Origin: Pseudomonadota bacterium
Lineage (GTDB): Bacteria > Pseudomonadota > Alphaproteobacteria > Rhizobiales > Beijerinckiaceae
DNA: 64,000 nt
Reading direction: 5' to 3'
Assembly (NCBI GenBank): GCA_023450615.1
Contig: JAEXGT010000073.1
Coordinates: forward strand, 10,217-74,216
Shown here: piece after piece, positions 1-9,153 of the stretch
Layout: each line of letters opens with the position of its first letter
Position numbering within the stretch: the stretch's first letter is position 1
Program-made: the position numbers and the translations under genes
The notes under the pieces: model-generated
What the model was told of the DNA's origin: nothing
Seen by the model: only the letters and a program-made list of their open reading frames with translations
Database searches by the model: none

Positions 1-172
1 GGGCAGGTCTCCTGGCTTGCGGGTCGTCGCTTCCTGCCGGTCTTCCCGGTGATTACTCACCAGTGACGCTGGATGGCAGAAAACTCGCCGCTCACAGTTG
101 CGGGGGCAGCCCCGGATTCGCCTTTCGGCTCACCGGATTCCCTCTTAGCCTCGACTCATCGTCAAGGACCCA
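1..172 (-). promoter_or_regulatory. Cobalamin (B12) riboswitch, reading left out of the window
   Basis: Read on the minus strand, this stretch has the conserved blocks of the AdoCbl aptamer in order: AATCCGGTG near 140-131, the CCGCAACTGT box at about 103-94, GTCACTG at 67-61, a CGGGAAGACCGGC-like block at about 50-35, and the closing AAGCCAGGAGACC at about 18-6. The outer helix P1 can be drawn between GGTCCTTG (170-163) and CAGGAGACC (14-6) with one bulged A. The regulated gene must lie left of position 1 on the minus strand. In this family it is usually a TonB-dependent B12 receptor, a cobalt or B12 transporter, or a cob gene, but it cannot be seen here. Confidence 0.9.
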
Positions 173-369
173 TGAACTACCAGATATGGTGGATGGGGCG
201 GATGAGGGCGTCAACATACAGAAGCTGGCATCGCCGACCTTTCCCCAGCGGATCGCTGTCGAAGTTAACGACAGCACTCTATGGAGAAGCCTGATCCACG
301 TATGCCAAGCGTAGATTGACGCGTGTTCGCGGAAACCTCCTGCCCGTTGGAAGGCCGCCGGAACTGCGA

Positions 370-1107
370 TCATTGTCCAGAGAGAAGAAGCCGGGCGCCA
401 GCGAACGTGAGAATTGCGGCGAGCACCCACCGGGTTGTCCTCTCCGACATCAATCGCAATCCGGCCCAAGTGCCGATGGACGCCCCGAGCAATGCGGCCG
501 GGGCAAGGATAGCGGCATCCAGCGGAACTCTCTGCCCCGACGCGAGCACACCGGCGAGACCGATCACCGAGTTCGCGAGGATGAATGGGGCTGAGATCCC
601 GGCCGCCCGTTTCGGTGATGCCCATCCCAGAGTGATCAGCACAGGCGCGAGAAAGACGCCACCGCCCACGCCGGTGAGCCCTGACAGGAAGCCTGCCGCG
701 CCTCCCGCGATTCCGCCTGGGAGCAGTCTGGCACGGGCTGGATCGTCGCGGCCCGTGTCTCGCTTGAACACCATCAGTCCCGCTGCGGCAACAAGGGCGA
801 CCCCGGCCAAGATCAGATAAAGCTGATCCTCAAGAAAGAGAAATCCGCCGAGAAAGGCAGCCGGAAGTGCGGGAAGGCCAACCCGATGGAATAAGGCCCA
901 ATCCACGGCGCCGCCTTGGTGCAGACGCCAGGTTGCATAGCTCGCGGCAACGATGTTCAGGACGAGCGAGGTCGGCCGCATCTGCTCTACCGGATAGGCA
1001 AGGAACGCCATGACTGCAAGGAAGGCGGTGCCTCCTGACTGGCCCGCCGTTGCGTAAAGGAGCGACGCTCCGGCGATGAACGCTGAGGAAAGGACGAAAT
1101 GGATCAT
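370..1107 (-). CDS. TauE/SafE-family sulfite exporter-like permease
   Basis: The 245-residue protein is almost entirely hydrophobic, with about seven to eight membrane segments. It has the two-half layout of the TauE/SafE (formerly DUF81) family, including Gly-rich loops such as TAGQSGG near residue 20 and GLTGVGGGVFLAP in the middle, which resembles the family signature. Family members export sulfite, sulfoacetate or other small anions, or are of unknown substrate. The gene lies upstream of the cobalamin riboswitch on the same strand with about 200 bases between them, so it is not itself under the switch. Nothing here identifies the substrate. Confidence 0.85.
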   Translation of the reverse strand: MIHFVLSSAFIAGASLLYATAGQSGGTAFLAVMAFLAYPVEQMRPTSLVLNIVAASYATWRLHQGGAVDWALFHRVGLPALPAAFLGGFLFLEDQLYLILAGVALVAAAGLMVFKRDTGRDDPARARLLPGGIAGGAAGFLSGLTGVGGGVFLAPVLITLGWASPKRAAGISAPFILANSVIGLAGVLASGQRVPLDAAILAPAALLGASIGTWAGLRLMSERTTRWVLAAILTFAGARLLLSGQ

Positions 1108-1522
1108 TCATCCCTTTATGGTGCGCCTCGATGCGTTCCCAAGGCGAAGGCTGCCAGCAAGTACGCGGTCCCTAATCCTGCTGAACTCGGGTCTCAGGCT
1201 TTCGGAGCGTATCCGGGAAGTCGCTTCTTGGCACGAGGCGGAAGTAGAGCGAACTTCCGCTTCCCACCGGTTGCCGGACCTTATTTCCATTGTCCCTGCA
1301 GCTCGGGACCAGCACTCCTCGGCCTCCACGCAAACGATGATTACGGTTAAGAAGGATCGAATCGGGTTTTCGGAAAAGTTCAAGCCCAGCTCATCGTAGG
1401 AAGACGCCGCCAACTCAATGGAATGAGCGAGACCACATGAAACCAAAATGTGCGTTAAGATGTGGGACACACCCAACCCAAACCGAAAATCTATATAGAT
1501 CTTATGGGCTTATTCAGATGCG
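1108..1522. other. Intergenic stretch without a convincing gene
   Basis: This 415-base stretch lies between the TauE/SafE start and tRNA-Ser. It contains a perfect 8-bp hairpin, GCGGAAGT at 1238-1245 against ACTTCCGC at 1253-1260 with a 7-base loop, which could be a regulatory or termination structure. A 122-codon open frame on the minus strand ends exactly at the TauE/SafE start codon, but its translation has no domain-like character and I do not call it. Confidence 0.4.
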
Positions 1523-1612
<90 letters not shown>

Positions 1613-2001
1613 AGCGCGACGCGATGGGTGTTTCGGCCCTGCGCATGCTCGCATGGTTCTCTAAGGCCGCAAAGCCGTTCCCGTCAACTTCCCCGCAGGC
1701 TGGATATCCACTTGAGGAGGGGCAGGGAGGCGAGGCTACACTGAGGCAACGGCCCAAATGAACCCGGCCAAGGGCTGAAAATGCTTCCTTATGACGTTAG
1801 GGTACGAGAGTTGGAGCCCGATAACATGCTGTATTTACGTCATTATTTCTCCCACTGAAACACCGTTAACATTTTGATAGCCTTGCGGTTGACAAGCGCG
1901 GCCATTTAACTTCCTTTTAAGGGGAGAAAAGCACTTTGGTTGGCTGTCCGGGGCAAGTTCTGACGCCGCCAGCGCAGTGCTCAAAGGGGATGCAGAACAA
2001 C
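1613..2001. other. Intergenic region upstream of rlpA, with a weak promoter candidate
   Basis: There is no gene here apart from possible N-terminal extensions of rlpA. A TTGACA hexamer at 1889-1894 is a good -35 match facing rlpA. The expected -10 position (about 1912-1919, CTTTTA-like) is poor, so the promoter is only a candidate. The stretch 1800-1920 is AT-richer than its surroundings, as expected for a promoter region. Confidence 0.35.
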
Positions 2002-3024
2002 ATGCATTGTGAACGCGTTGAAGCGAAAAGCGGCCTGAAGGGCATCAAGTCTCTCAACTGCCAAGCTTTCATCCGTGTCGCCGGAGTCGCGGCCCTTGCC
2101 CTGACCGTTGCCAATTGCTCCTCGAATGTCCGAGGCGGGGTTGATTCCAAATATGGCGTTGCTCCCAGCCCGAGAGTTGTTGCTGGAGGCAAGGCAATCC
2201 CGAAGGGCGGCGGCCGCAACATGGTGGGCAAGCCCTATACGATTGCCGGACGCACCTATGTGCCGTCTGAGACGCCCCGCACTGTTGAGGGCCTCGCCTC
2301 TTGGTACGGTGCTAATTTCCACGGCCGCATGACGGCGAACGGCGAGATCTTCGACCGCGATTCGATTGCCGCGGCCCATACGACGATGCCGCTCCCCAGC
2401 TATGCGCGCGTCACGAATCTTCAGAACGGTCATTCCATGATTGTCCGCGTGAACGATCGCGGCCCATTCCATGGCAATCGTGTCATCGACGTTTCCGAGC
2501 GTGCGGCTTCCGCCCTTGGCTTCCACAGGGCCGGTACGGCCAAGGTTCGCGTCGAATATGTCGGGCGCGCCTCGACCAATGGCAGCGATGACCGCATTCT
2601 TCTCGCCAGCCTTCGCACGGACGGCCAGCCGGCAAGCCTGACCAATTCGGCTCCGACCATGATCGCCCAGGCGACGCCGCGTCCTGCGGCTGCGCCGCGT
2701 CAGGCCATCGGCATCAACAGCTACGAAGCTGAGGACGAATCCGGGCTCGAGGCCTCCGCGCCGGCTTCCCAGCAGGTTGCTTCGACCGCTGTCCCGGTCC
2801 TTGGCAATGTCCCGCTGCCGCCCGAGCGTCCGTTCGATCTGGGCACGATCCCGGGCGCCAGCACTGTCAGCATGAACATGAGCTCTGCCGGGCCGAACGC
2901 TGTGCCTGCGTCTCGCCCTGTGGTTGCCGGCTTGTACTACGCCTCTCCCGAGCCCACGAAAGGCGGGTTCCAAAAGGCCAGCAGCTTCACGCCGCAGAAC
3001 CAGTCGAAGTTCGTCCTGCGCTAA
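2002..3024 (+). CDS. rlpA: RlpA-family septal ring lytic transglycosylase (lipoprotein)
   Basis: RlpA proteins are outer-membrane lipoproteins that cleave denuded peptidoglycan strands at septa. The N-terminus has a hydrophobic stretch ending in a lipobox-like LTVANC, so lipidation is likely. The double-psi beta-barrel follows, with GLASWYG, MTANGE, the AAHTTMPLPSYARVTNL block and the VRVNDRGPF motif that carries the family's catalytic Asp. The C-terminal third is Pro/Ala-rich, and I see no SPOR domain. I chose ATG 2002 because GGGG at 1986-1989 is well spaced from it. In-frame starts at 1936 (TTG) and 1990 (ATG) would only lengthen the leader. Confidence 0.88.
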   Translation: MHCERVEAKSGLKGIKSLNCQAFIRVAGVAALALTVANCSSNVRGGVDSKYGVAPSPRVVAGGKAIPKGGGRNMVGKPYTIAGRTYVPSETPRTVEGLASWYGANFHGRMTANGEIFDRDSIAAAHTTMPLPSYARVTNLQNGHSMIVRVNDRGPFHGNRVIDVSERAASALGFHRAGTAKVRVEYVGRASTNGSDDRILLASLRTDGQPASLTNSAPTMIAQATPRPAAAPRQAIGINSYEAEDESGLEASAPASQQVASTAVPVLGNVPLPPERPFDLGTIPGASTVSMNMSSAGPNAVPASRPVVAGLYYASPEPTKGGFQKASSFTPQNQSKFVLR

Positions 3025-3031
3025 GGGTAGT

Positions 3032-3064
3032 GGAAGGGTAGCCTGACTGGCCCGCCCTTCCTTT
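3032..3064 (+). terminator. Rho-independent terminator candidate after rlpA
   Basis: GGAAGGG (3032-3038) pairs with CCCTTCC (3055-3061), and an inner GCC/GGC helix closes a short loop. A TTTC tail follows. It sits eight bases after the rlpA stop codon. Confidence 0.5.
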
Positions 3065-3166
3065 CAGCTGTGTGACGCCGCACAGCTTATCTTAACGTAA
3101 CGTTGATTTGCCATTGACGCGCTACAGATTCAGGCTCTCCTAACGGAAGAGTCTGGATACCCTACG

Positions 3167-4378
3167 ATGCGTCAATTGATGTCTGCCCGTTACCTGAAAA
3201 GCGCCTTCCTGTCCCTTGGCTTGCTGGCCCTAGGCGCGATCCTGCCGCATGAGACACGGGCGCAGAATTTCCAGACAAGCGCCCCGACGGCGATCCTCAT
3301 GGACGCCGACAGCCACGCCGTTCTATTCGAGAAAAATGCCGATGAGCTGACGGCGCCTGCCAGCATGGCCAAGACCATGACCGCGGAGGTCGTGTTCAAC
3401 GAGATCAAGAATGGGCGGCTTTCCTTCGACAGCACCTTCGTGATCTCCGAGAATGCGTGGCGAAAGGGTGGAGGCGGCTCGGGCGGCTCATCCATGTTTG
3501 CCCAGGTGCACAGCACGGTCCGGCTGGAGGACCTGCTTCGGGGCCTTATCGTCCAGTCAGGCAACGATGCCGCCATCGCCATCGCCGAAGGTATCGCCGG
3601 AACCGAGGAGAACTTCTCCAGGCTCATGAACGAGCGCGCCAAGGCTATTGGCCTGACGAAATCCACCTTCCGCAACTCGACCGGATACGGGCATCCGGAG
3701 CAGAAGACGACGGTCCGCGACCTTGCGAAACTCGCGATCTACATCATCGAAACCTATCCCGATCTTTACAAGATCTTCGGGGAACGCGAGTTCACCTGGA
3801 ACAAGATCCGCCAGCAGAACCGGAACCCGTTGCTGGCCATGGATATCGGCGCCGATGGCCTGAAGACCGGCAATATAGAGGAAGCGGGTTATGGCCTGAT
3901 CGGGTCCGCCGTTCAGAACGGCCAGCGCCTTGTCGTCGTGGTCAATGGGCTCAAAAGCTCCAGGGATCGGGCCAATGAAAGCCGGAAGCTCGTGGATTGG
4001 GGCTTCAGGGCCTTCGAATCCCGAGAGCTTTTCGCACAAGGGCAGGTCGTCGGCGAGGCACAGGTCTTCGGGGGGAGCAAGCGTTCCCTCCCGCTTGTCT
4101 CCATGAAGCCTATTCGTGTACTGGTGCCCCGTGGAGAGAGCGAGCGCGTGACGGCTCGCATCATCTACACCGGCCCTCTGCAAGCCCCTGTTCAGAAGGG
4201 GACTGAAGTGGCCCGGATCCAGGTCAACCGAGGCGAGATGCAAGCGCTCGAAATGCCGCTTTATGCCAATGAGGACATTCAGGAGGGCACCCTGAGCCAG
4301 CGCGCTCTGGACGGCCTTCTGGAATTCGGAACGGGTTGGGTGCGGCGCGCCTTTTCGAGTCTCATCGAAAGAATTTGA
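3167..4378 (+). CDS. D-alanyl-D-alanine carboxypeptidase (class C/type-4 PBP5/6-like)
   Basis: This periplasmic DD-carboxypeptidase trims the terminal D-Ala of peptidoglycan stem peptides. The signal peptide is at about residues 8-32, ending near TRAQN. All three penicillin-binding motifs are present: the SxxK serine in PASMAKTM (about residue 65), SGN in QSGNDAA, and KTG in DGLKTGN. A C-terminal beta-rich PBP5_C-like domain (MKPIRVLVPRGE onwards) and a final amphipathic helix (WVRRAFSSLIER) fit membrane anchoring. Its 403 residues match the DacA/DacC family. The stop codon overlaps the tmk start by one base (TGATG), so the two are probably co-transcribed. Confidence 0.92.
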   Translation: MRQLMSARYLKSAFLSLGLLALGAILPHETRAQNFQTSAPTAILMDADSHAVLFEKNADELTAPASMAKTMTAEVVFNEIKNGRLSFDSTFVISENAWRKGGGGSGGSSMFAQVHSTVRLEDLLRGLIVQSGNDAAIAIAEGIAGTEENFSRLMNERAKAIGLTKSTFRNSTGYGHPEQKTTVRDLAKLAIYIIETYPDLYKIFGEREFTWNKIRQQNRNPLLAMDIGADGLKTGNIEEAGYGLIGSAVQNGQRLVVVVNGLKSSRDRANESRKLVDWGFRAFESRELFAQGQVVGEAQVFGGSKRSLPLVSMKPIRVLVPRGESERVTARIIYTGPLQAPVQKGTEVARIQVNRGEMQALEMPLYANEDIQEGTLSQRALDGLLEFGTGWVRRAFSSLIERI

Positions 4379-5052
4379 TGGCAGGTCGATTCATTACGTT
4401 TGAAGGCGGGGAGGGCGCAGGCAAGTCGACCCAGATCACGCGGCTCAAGGAAAGGCTGGAGCAGCTCGGTCACCCGGCACTTGTGACGCGCGAGCCTGGA
4501 GGCTCGCCGCTGGCGGAGGAAATCCGCTCTTTCATCCTGTCGGGTCTCGCCAAGCCGCTCGGGCCTTTTGCCGAAGCTCTCATGTTCGCCGCCGCCCGAA
4601 TCGACCATCTCGACAAGACCATCGTGCCGGCCCTGAAGGACGGGAAGACCGTCCTCTGCGATCGCTTCGCCGATTCAACCCGCGCCTATCAGGGCTCGTC
4701 AGGAGCCATCGATTCCTCCTTAATCGACGATCTCGAAAGAGTGGCCCTGGCCGGCACCAAGCCGGATCTCACCTTCATTCTGGATCTTCCTGCTGAAGTT
4801 GGGCTCGCCCGGGCGGGAGAACGGCAGGCTCGAAAAGGCGAGGGCAGTGATCGTTTCGAGGATGAGGCGCTCTCCTTCCATCAGAATCTGCGTCTGGCTT
4901 ATCTTGAGATTGCCAGGAACGCTTCTCAGCGCTGTGCCGTCATTAATGCCGATCAATCGGCGGATGAAGTCGAGGCGGCAATCTGGGCTACTTTGCGCGA
5001 GCGGATCCCCGAATTGACGGAACGTGCCGAAAGGCCTCTCGATGCCGCGTGA
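4378..5052 (+). CDS. tmk: Thymidylate kinase
   Basis: The enzyme phosphorylates dTMP to dTDP, an essential step of dTTP synthesis. The P-loop is at residues 9-17 (GGEGAGKST), the DR(Y/F)xxS-type motif is DRFADSTRAYQG, and the lid region carries RAGERQARKG. The 224 residues match the family length. I chose ATG 4378 because the protein then begins MAGRFITFEGG as in homologues. It overlaps the upstream carboxypeptidase by one base and holB by 11 bases, so translation is likely coupled. Confidence 0.96.
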   Translation: MAGRFITFEGGEGAGKSTQITRLKERLEQLGHPALVTREPGGSPLAEEIRSFILSGLAKPLGPFAEALMFAAARIDHLDKTIVPALKDGKTVLCDRFADSTRAYQGSSGAIDSSLIDDLERVALAGTKPDLTFILDLPAEVGLARAGERQARKGEGSDRFEDEALSFHQNLRLAYLEIARNASQRCAVINADQSADEVEAAIWATLRERIPELTERAERPLDAA

Positions 5053-6106
5053 CGTTCAGGACGCCATTGAGCCGGATCAGCTGGACGGCGCTCCCCATCC
5101 CCGCAATCAATTCGCCTTCTTCGGCCATGGGGAGGGGGAGGCGGCGTTCATCGAGGGCTTGCGCACAGGACGGCTCCACCATGCCTGGCTCATCGGCGGC
5201 CCGCAGGGAATCGGCAAGGCGACCCTCGCCTACCGGCTGGCCCGGGCCGTTCTTGATCCACAAAAGGCGAACGATCCGACGCTCGACAATCTTACCGTTT
5301 CCGCCGATGCGAACGTGGCCCGACAGGTTTCGGCACTGTCCCATCCTAATCTCTCGGTTCTCCGGCGGGCTCCAGCCACGGACAAGAAGGCCGCGTCTAC
5401 GACCATCCCGGTGGATGCCGTCCGCAAGGCGTTGAACATGTTCGGATCCACCGCCGCCGATGGCGGCTACAGGGTCTGCATCGTCGACAGCGCCGAGGAT
5501 CTGACCATTTCGAGCGCCAATGCGCTCCTCAAGGTGATTGAGGAGCCGCCGCCGCGCTCCTTGTTCCTCATCGTCAGCCATGCACCTCAAAGGGTCCTGC
5601 CGACCATCCGTTCCCGCTGTAGGCGTCTGCTTCTGCGCCCCTTGGACGATGATCAGATCAAGGCCGCCATCCGCTCTCTGGGCGAGCCCTGGACGGATGT
5701 GCCGGGCGACCTGTTGGATCAGGCATTGCCTTACGGCGAGGGCTCGGTCCGGCGCACGCTCGAACTGCTGGATGCCGACAAGGTTGCTTTCATCGAGCAG
5801 GTGACACGTCTTCTCGAGGGGCTGCCGAGAGCGGATACCAAGCAGATCTACGCCCTTGCCGAGGGGCTCTCGAAGCGGGACGCCGACGACAGCTACGAGC
5901 TCGCGCTTGAAACCGTCGAACGATGGATTTCGGCGAAGCTCCATGAGCGGGCAGGGGCGGGGGCCGCACGCCTTGCGCCTTTGGTAGAGGTATGTGAGAA
6001 GATCGGCCGGACGGCTCGCGAGATCGACGTGTTCAATCTCGACCGCCGGCCCTTTATCCTGACGCTGTTCGACGATCTGGCCGACGCGGTTCGCCGAACG
6101 GCTTAA
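5042..6106 (+). CDS. holB: DNA polymerase III subunit delta prime
   Basis: This clamp-loader subunit works with DnaX and HolA to load the beta clamp. The P-loop variant GGPQGIGKAT is near residue 50, and the conserved ALLKVIEEPP and SRCRR (SRC) motifs are clear. The N-terminus is the AAA+ module and the C-terminal 100 residues are helical. The start at 5042 is preceded by GAAAGG (5029-5034), and an in-frame ATG at 5024 is the alternative. It overlaps tmk by 11 bases, a tmk-holB-metG order common in related bacteria. Confidence 0.93.
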   Translation: MPRDVQDAIEPDQLDGAPHPRNQFAFFGHGEGEAAFIEGLRTGRLHHAWLIGGPQGIGKATLAYRLARAVLDPQKANDPTLDNLTVSADANVARQVSALSHPNLSVLRRAPATDKKAASTTIPVDAVRKALNMFGSTAADGGYRVCIVDSAEDLTISSANALLKVIEEPPPRSLFLIVSHAPQRVLPTIRSRCRRLLLRPLDDDQIKAAIRSLGEPWTDVPGDLLDQALPYGEGSVRRTLELLDADKVAFIEQVTRLLEGLPRADTKQIYALAEGLSKRDADDSYELALETVERWISAKLHERAGAGAARLAPLVEVCEKIGRTAREIDVFNLDRRPFILTLFDDLADAVRRTA

Positions 6107-6156
6107 GCTCGTATTTGAGCGCCGCGTCCGAGATTTCAGAGTTTTAAGGATTCGCC

Positions 6157-7707
6157 ATGGCCGACAAGCAGAAATTCTACATCACCACGGCTATCTCGTA
6201 TCCGAACGGCGCGCCGCATATCGGCCATGCCTACGAGGTTGTCGCGTCCGATGCGATTGCCCGCTTCAAGCGCATTGACGGCTATGATGTGTTCTTCATG
6301 ACGGGCACGGACGAGCACGGCCTCAAGATCCAGCAGACGGCCGACAAGAACGGAACGACTCCGAAAGCCTTCGTGGATGAGATGGCCGCGAAGTTCCGCT
6401 CCATGGCGGATCGGCTCGATTGCTCCTACGACCGGTTCATCCGCACCACGGATGCCGACCATCTGCCTTCCACGCAGGAACTCTGGCGCCGGATGCAGGA
6501 GAAGGGCGATATCTATCTCTCCAAGTATTCCGGCTGGTACTCGGTTCGCGACGAATCCTATTTCGACGAAAGCGAGCTGACGAAGCAGCCCGACGGCACT
6601 TGGCGCGCGCCCACCGGCGCTCCGGTCGAGTGGATCGAGGAGGAAAGCTATTTCTTCCGCCTCTCCGCCTATCAGGACCGTTTGCTCGAGCTCTATGCCG
6701 CCCAGCCGGATTTCATCAGCCCGGAAACGCGGCGCAATGAGATCGCCAGCTTCGTGCGCTCCGGCCTGCAGGATCTCTCGATCAGCCGCACGACCTTCAA
6801 CTGGGGTCTTCCGGTCCCCAACGATCCGAAGCACGTGATGTATGTGTGGATCGATGCGCTCAACAATTACGTGACCGGCTGCGGCTTCCCGAACGAGAAC
6901 GATCCCCGCTGGCATTACTGGCCCGCCGATGTGCACATCATCGGCAAGGACATCGTGCGCTTCCATACGGTCTACTGGCCCGCCTTCCTCATGTCGGCGG
7001 AACTGCCGCTGCCCAAGCGGGTGTTCGGTCACGGCTTCCTGCTCAACAAGGGCGAGAAGATGTCGAAGTCGGTCGGCAACGTGGTCGATCCGTTCGACTT
7101 GGCCGACACATATGGCGTCGACCAGATCCGCTATTTCTTCATGCGCGAAGTGCCCTTCGGCCAGGACGGCAACTACTCGCACGAAGCGATCGTGAACCGG
7201 ATCAACGCGGATCTGGCGAACGATCTCGGCAACTTGGCGCAGCGTTCGCTGTCCATGATCGCCAAGAACTGTGCCGCCGCCGTGCCGCAGCCGGGAGCCT
7301 TCACGCAGGCAGACCAGGACATCCTGTGGCTTGCGGACGCCTTGCCTGGGAAGACGAGGGCGGCCATGAAGGATTTCGCCCTTCATACGACCCTTGCCGA
7401 AATCTGGGCCGTTGTGGCGGAAGCCAACCGCTACTTCGCCTCCCAGGAGCCCTGGGTGCTGCGCAAGAGCGATCCTGAGCGCATGAACACCGTCCTGTAC
7501 GTCACGGCTGAAGTTCTGAGGGCTGTCGGCATCCTGGCGCAGCCCTTCGTTCCGACGGCTGCCGCCAAGCTTCTCGATTTGCTTTCGGTTCCCTCGGAAG
7601 GACGGAGCCTTGCGTCGGTCGGCCCCGAACACCGCCTTGCAGCCGGTACGCCGCTCCCGCAACCTGCGCCGATTTTTCCGCGTTATATCGAGGCGGAAGC
7701 ATCCTGA
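6157..7707 (+). CDS. metG: Methionyl-tRNA synthetase
   Basis: This enzyme charges tRNA-Met. The class I signature HIGH appears as PHIGHAYE near residue 22, and KMSKS as KMSKSVGN near residue 301. The 516-residue protein is the short form: the four-Cys zinc knuckles and the C-terminal EMAP-like domain of the E. coli type are absent, as is usual for this alphaproteobacterial subfamily. The start context has a modest AAGGA 10 bases upstream. holB precedes it by 50 bases. Confidence 0.97.
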   Translation: MADKQKFYITTAISYPNGAPHIGHAYEVVASDAIARFKRIDGYDVFFMTGTDEHGLKIQQTADKNGTTPKAFVDEMAAKFRSMADRLDCSYDRFIRTTDADHLPSTQELWRRMQEKGDIYLSKYSGWYSVRDESYFDESELTKQPDGTWRAPTGAPVEWIEEESYFFRLSAYQDRLLELYAAQPDFISPETRRNEIASFVRSGLQDLSISRTTFNWGLPVPNDPKHVMYVWIDALNNYVTGCGFPNENDPRWHYWPADVHIIGKDIVRFHTVYWPAFLMSAELPLPKRVFGHGFLLNKGEKMSKSVGNVVDPFDLADTYGVDQIRYFFMREVPFGQDGNYSHEAIVNRINADLANDLGNLAQRSLSMIAKNCAAAVPQPGAFTQADQDILWLADALPGKTRAAMKDFALHTTLAEIWAVVAEANRYFASQEPWVLRKSDPERMNTVLYVTAEVLRAVGILAQPFVPTAAAKLLDLLSVPSEGRSLASVGPEHRLAAGTPLPQPAPIFPRYIEAEAS

Positions 7708-7739
7708 AGCTTCCGCTTTGACGGGCCCTCCAGGGCCCT
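7693..7739 (+). terminator. Hairpin pair at the metG 3' end
   Basis: GCGGAAGC (7693-7700) pairs with GCTTCCGC (7709-7716) across the metG stop codon and is followed by TTTG. A second short GC-rich hairpin (GGGCCCTCCAGGGCCC) follows at once. No long T-run is present, so attenuation or mRNA 3'-end protection is as likely as clean termination. Confidence 0.4.
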
Positions 7740-7754
7740 CAGCGGAAGCGGAAG

Positions 7755-9086
7755 ATGTATACGACCTTCATGTTTGCGACGGGGATCGAGAACAGCATCC
7801 CAACCATCAACAATGGCCGCACACGCATCGACCAGATGGAGAAGTGCGGTCATTACAAGCTCTGGAAAACCGACTTCGACCTGCTGGACGACCTCGATAT
7901 CCAGGTTCTCCGCTACGGCCCGCCCCTGCATGCGACGCTTCTCGGGCCGGGGCGCTACGATTGGTCCTTCGCGGACATGACCTTCGGCGAACTCGAGCGG
8001 CGGAACATCATTCCCATCGTGGATCTTTGCCATTTCGGCGTACCCGACTGGATCGGAAATTTTCAGAACCCGGATTTCCCAATTCTCTTCGCAGGTTACG
8101 CAGAAGAGTTCGCAAAGCGCTTCGGCTGGGTTCAGCTCTACACGCCGATCAATGAGATGTTCATCTGCGCCACCTTCTCGGCCGCCTATGGCTGGTGGAA
8201 CGAGCAATTGCGGAGCGACGAGGCCTTCGTCACGGCCCTCAAAAACATAGTGAAGGCGAATGTGCTCGCCATGGAGCGCATCCTCAAAGTCCGGCCGGAC
8301 GCGCTCTTCATCCAAAGCGAGTCATCGGAATATTTCCATGCGGAAAATCCCGCCGCCATCAAGCCCGCCGAGATCATGAATGCGCGGCGCTTCCTGTCTC
8401 TGGACCTCAACTACGGCCGCCGCATCGACTCGGAGATGTACGAGTTCTTGATGGATAACGGGATGACGCGGGACGAGTATCACTTCTTCCTCAACCGTTC
8501 GTCCCTTCGCCACCACTGCATCATGGGCAATGACTACTACGTCACCAACGAACACCGGGTGGCGGCTGACGGATCGTCGAAAGCAGCAGGCGACGTGTTC
8601 GGCTATGACGAGATCACGCGCCAGTATTATGAGCGTTATCGGTTGCCGGTCATGCATACCGAAACCAACCTCATGCAGGGGCCGACCGGGGAGGAGGCCG
8701 TCGACTGGCTCTGGAAACAATGGGCCAACGTCCTCCGGGTCAGGAACACAGGCGTCCCTATCGTCGGCTTCACCTGGTATTCCCTGACCGACCAGATGGA
8801 TTGGGATGTGGGCCTTCGCGAGGAGAATAACCGGGTTACGCCCGTCGGCCTCTACGATCTCGACCGCAATATCCGGCCTGTTGGCCGCTGCTACAAGAAA
8901 CTGATCCATGATTGGTGCGACGTTCTCCCGGCTCAGAGCATATGCCTGACCGTTCCCATCGTCTGGCCGCACGACAAGGATGAACCCACCGTTCGCCGCC
9001 ATCAGGAAAGATTGCGGAGAATGCGGCACAAGGAATCCCGCGAGGATGACGAGCCTGCGGCGACAACTCAGGAAGCCCGTCGCTAG
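7755..9086 (+). CDS. Glycoside hydrolase family 1-like (beta-glucosidase-like) protein
   Basis: I read this 443-residue protein as a divergent (beta/alpha)8 glycosidase of the GH1/clan A type. The acid/base glutamate would be E134 in TPINEMF (the NE of beta-strand 4), and the nucleophile E303 in VMHTETN (strand 7). WYSLTDQMDW near residue 345 resembles the GH1 segment WSLLDNFEW that contacts the sugar. There is no signal peptide, so it should be cytoplasmic. A basic, charged tail of about 40 residues (RRHQERLRRMRH) follows the domain. It interrupts the usual metG-tatD neighbourhood. The substrate is unknown. Confidence 0.75.
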   Translation: MYTTFMFATGIENSIPTINNGRTRIDQMEKCGHYKLWKTDFDLLDDLDIQVLRYGPPLHATLLGPGRYDWSFADMTFGELERRNIIPIVDLCHFGVPDWIGNFQNPDFPILFAGYAEEFAKRFGWVQLYTPINEMFICATFSAAYGWWNEQLRSDEAFVTALKNIVKANVLAMERILKVRPDALFIQSESSEYFHAENPAAIKPAEIMNARRFLSLDLNYGRRIDSEMYEFLMDNGMTRDEYHFFLNRSSLRHHCIMGNDYYVTNEHRVAADGSSKAAGDVFGYDEITRQYYERYRLPVMHTETNLMQGPTGEEAVDWLWKQWANVLRVRNTGVPIVGFTWYSLTDQMDWDVGLREENNRVTPVGLYDLDRNIRPVGRCYKKLIHDWCDVLPAQSICLTVPIVWPHDKDEPTVRRHQERLRRMRHKESREDDEPAATTQEARR

Positions 9087-9153
9087 ACGAAGCCTGCAAT
9101 CCGCTCTATGGAGCCCGAAGAGTTAACGGCCTCGGAGGAGGGCGCATTCACCG

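Noticed and set aside
1108..1476. 122-codon open frame on the minus strand ending at the TauE/SafE start
   Set aside because: The translation is low in structure and has no motif. Frame length is expected by chance in this GC range and no ribosome site supports it.
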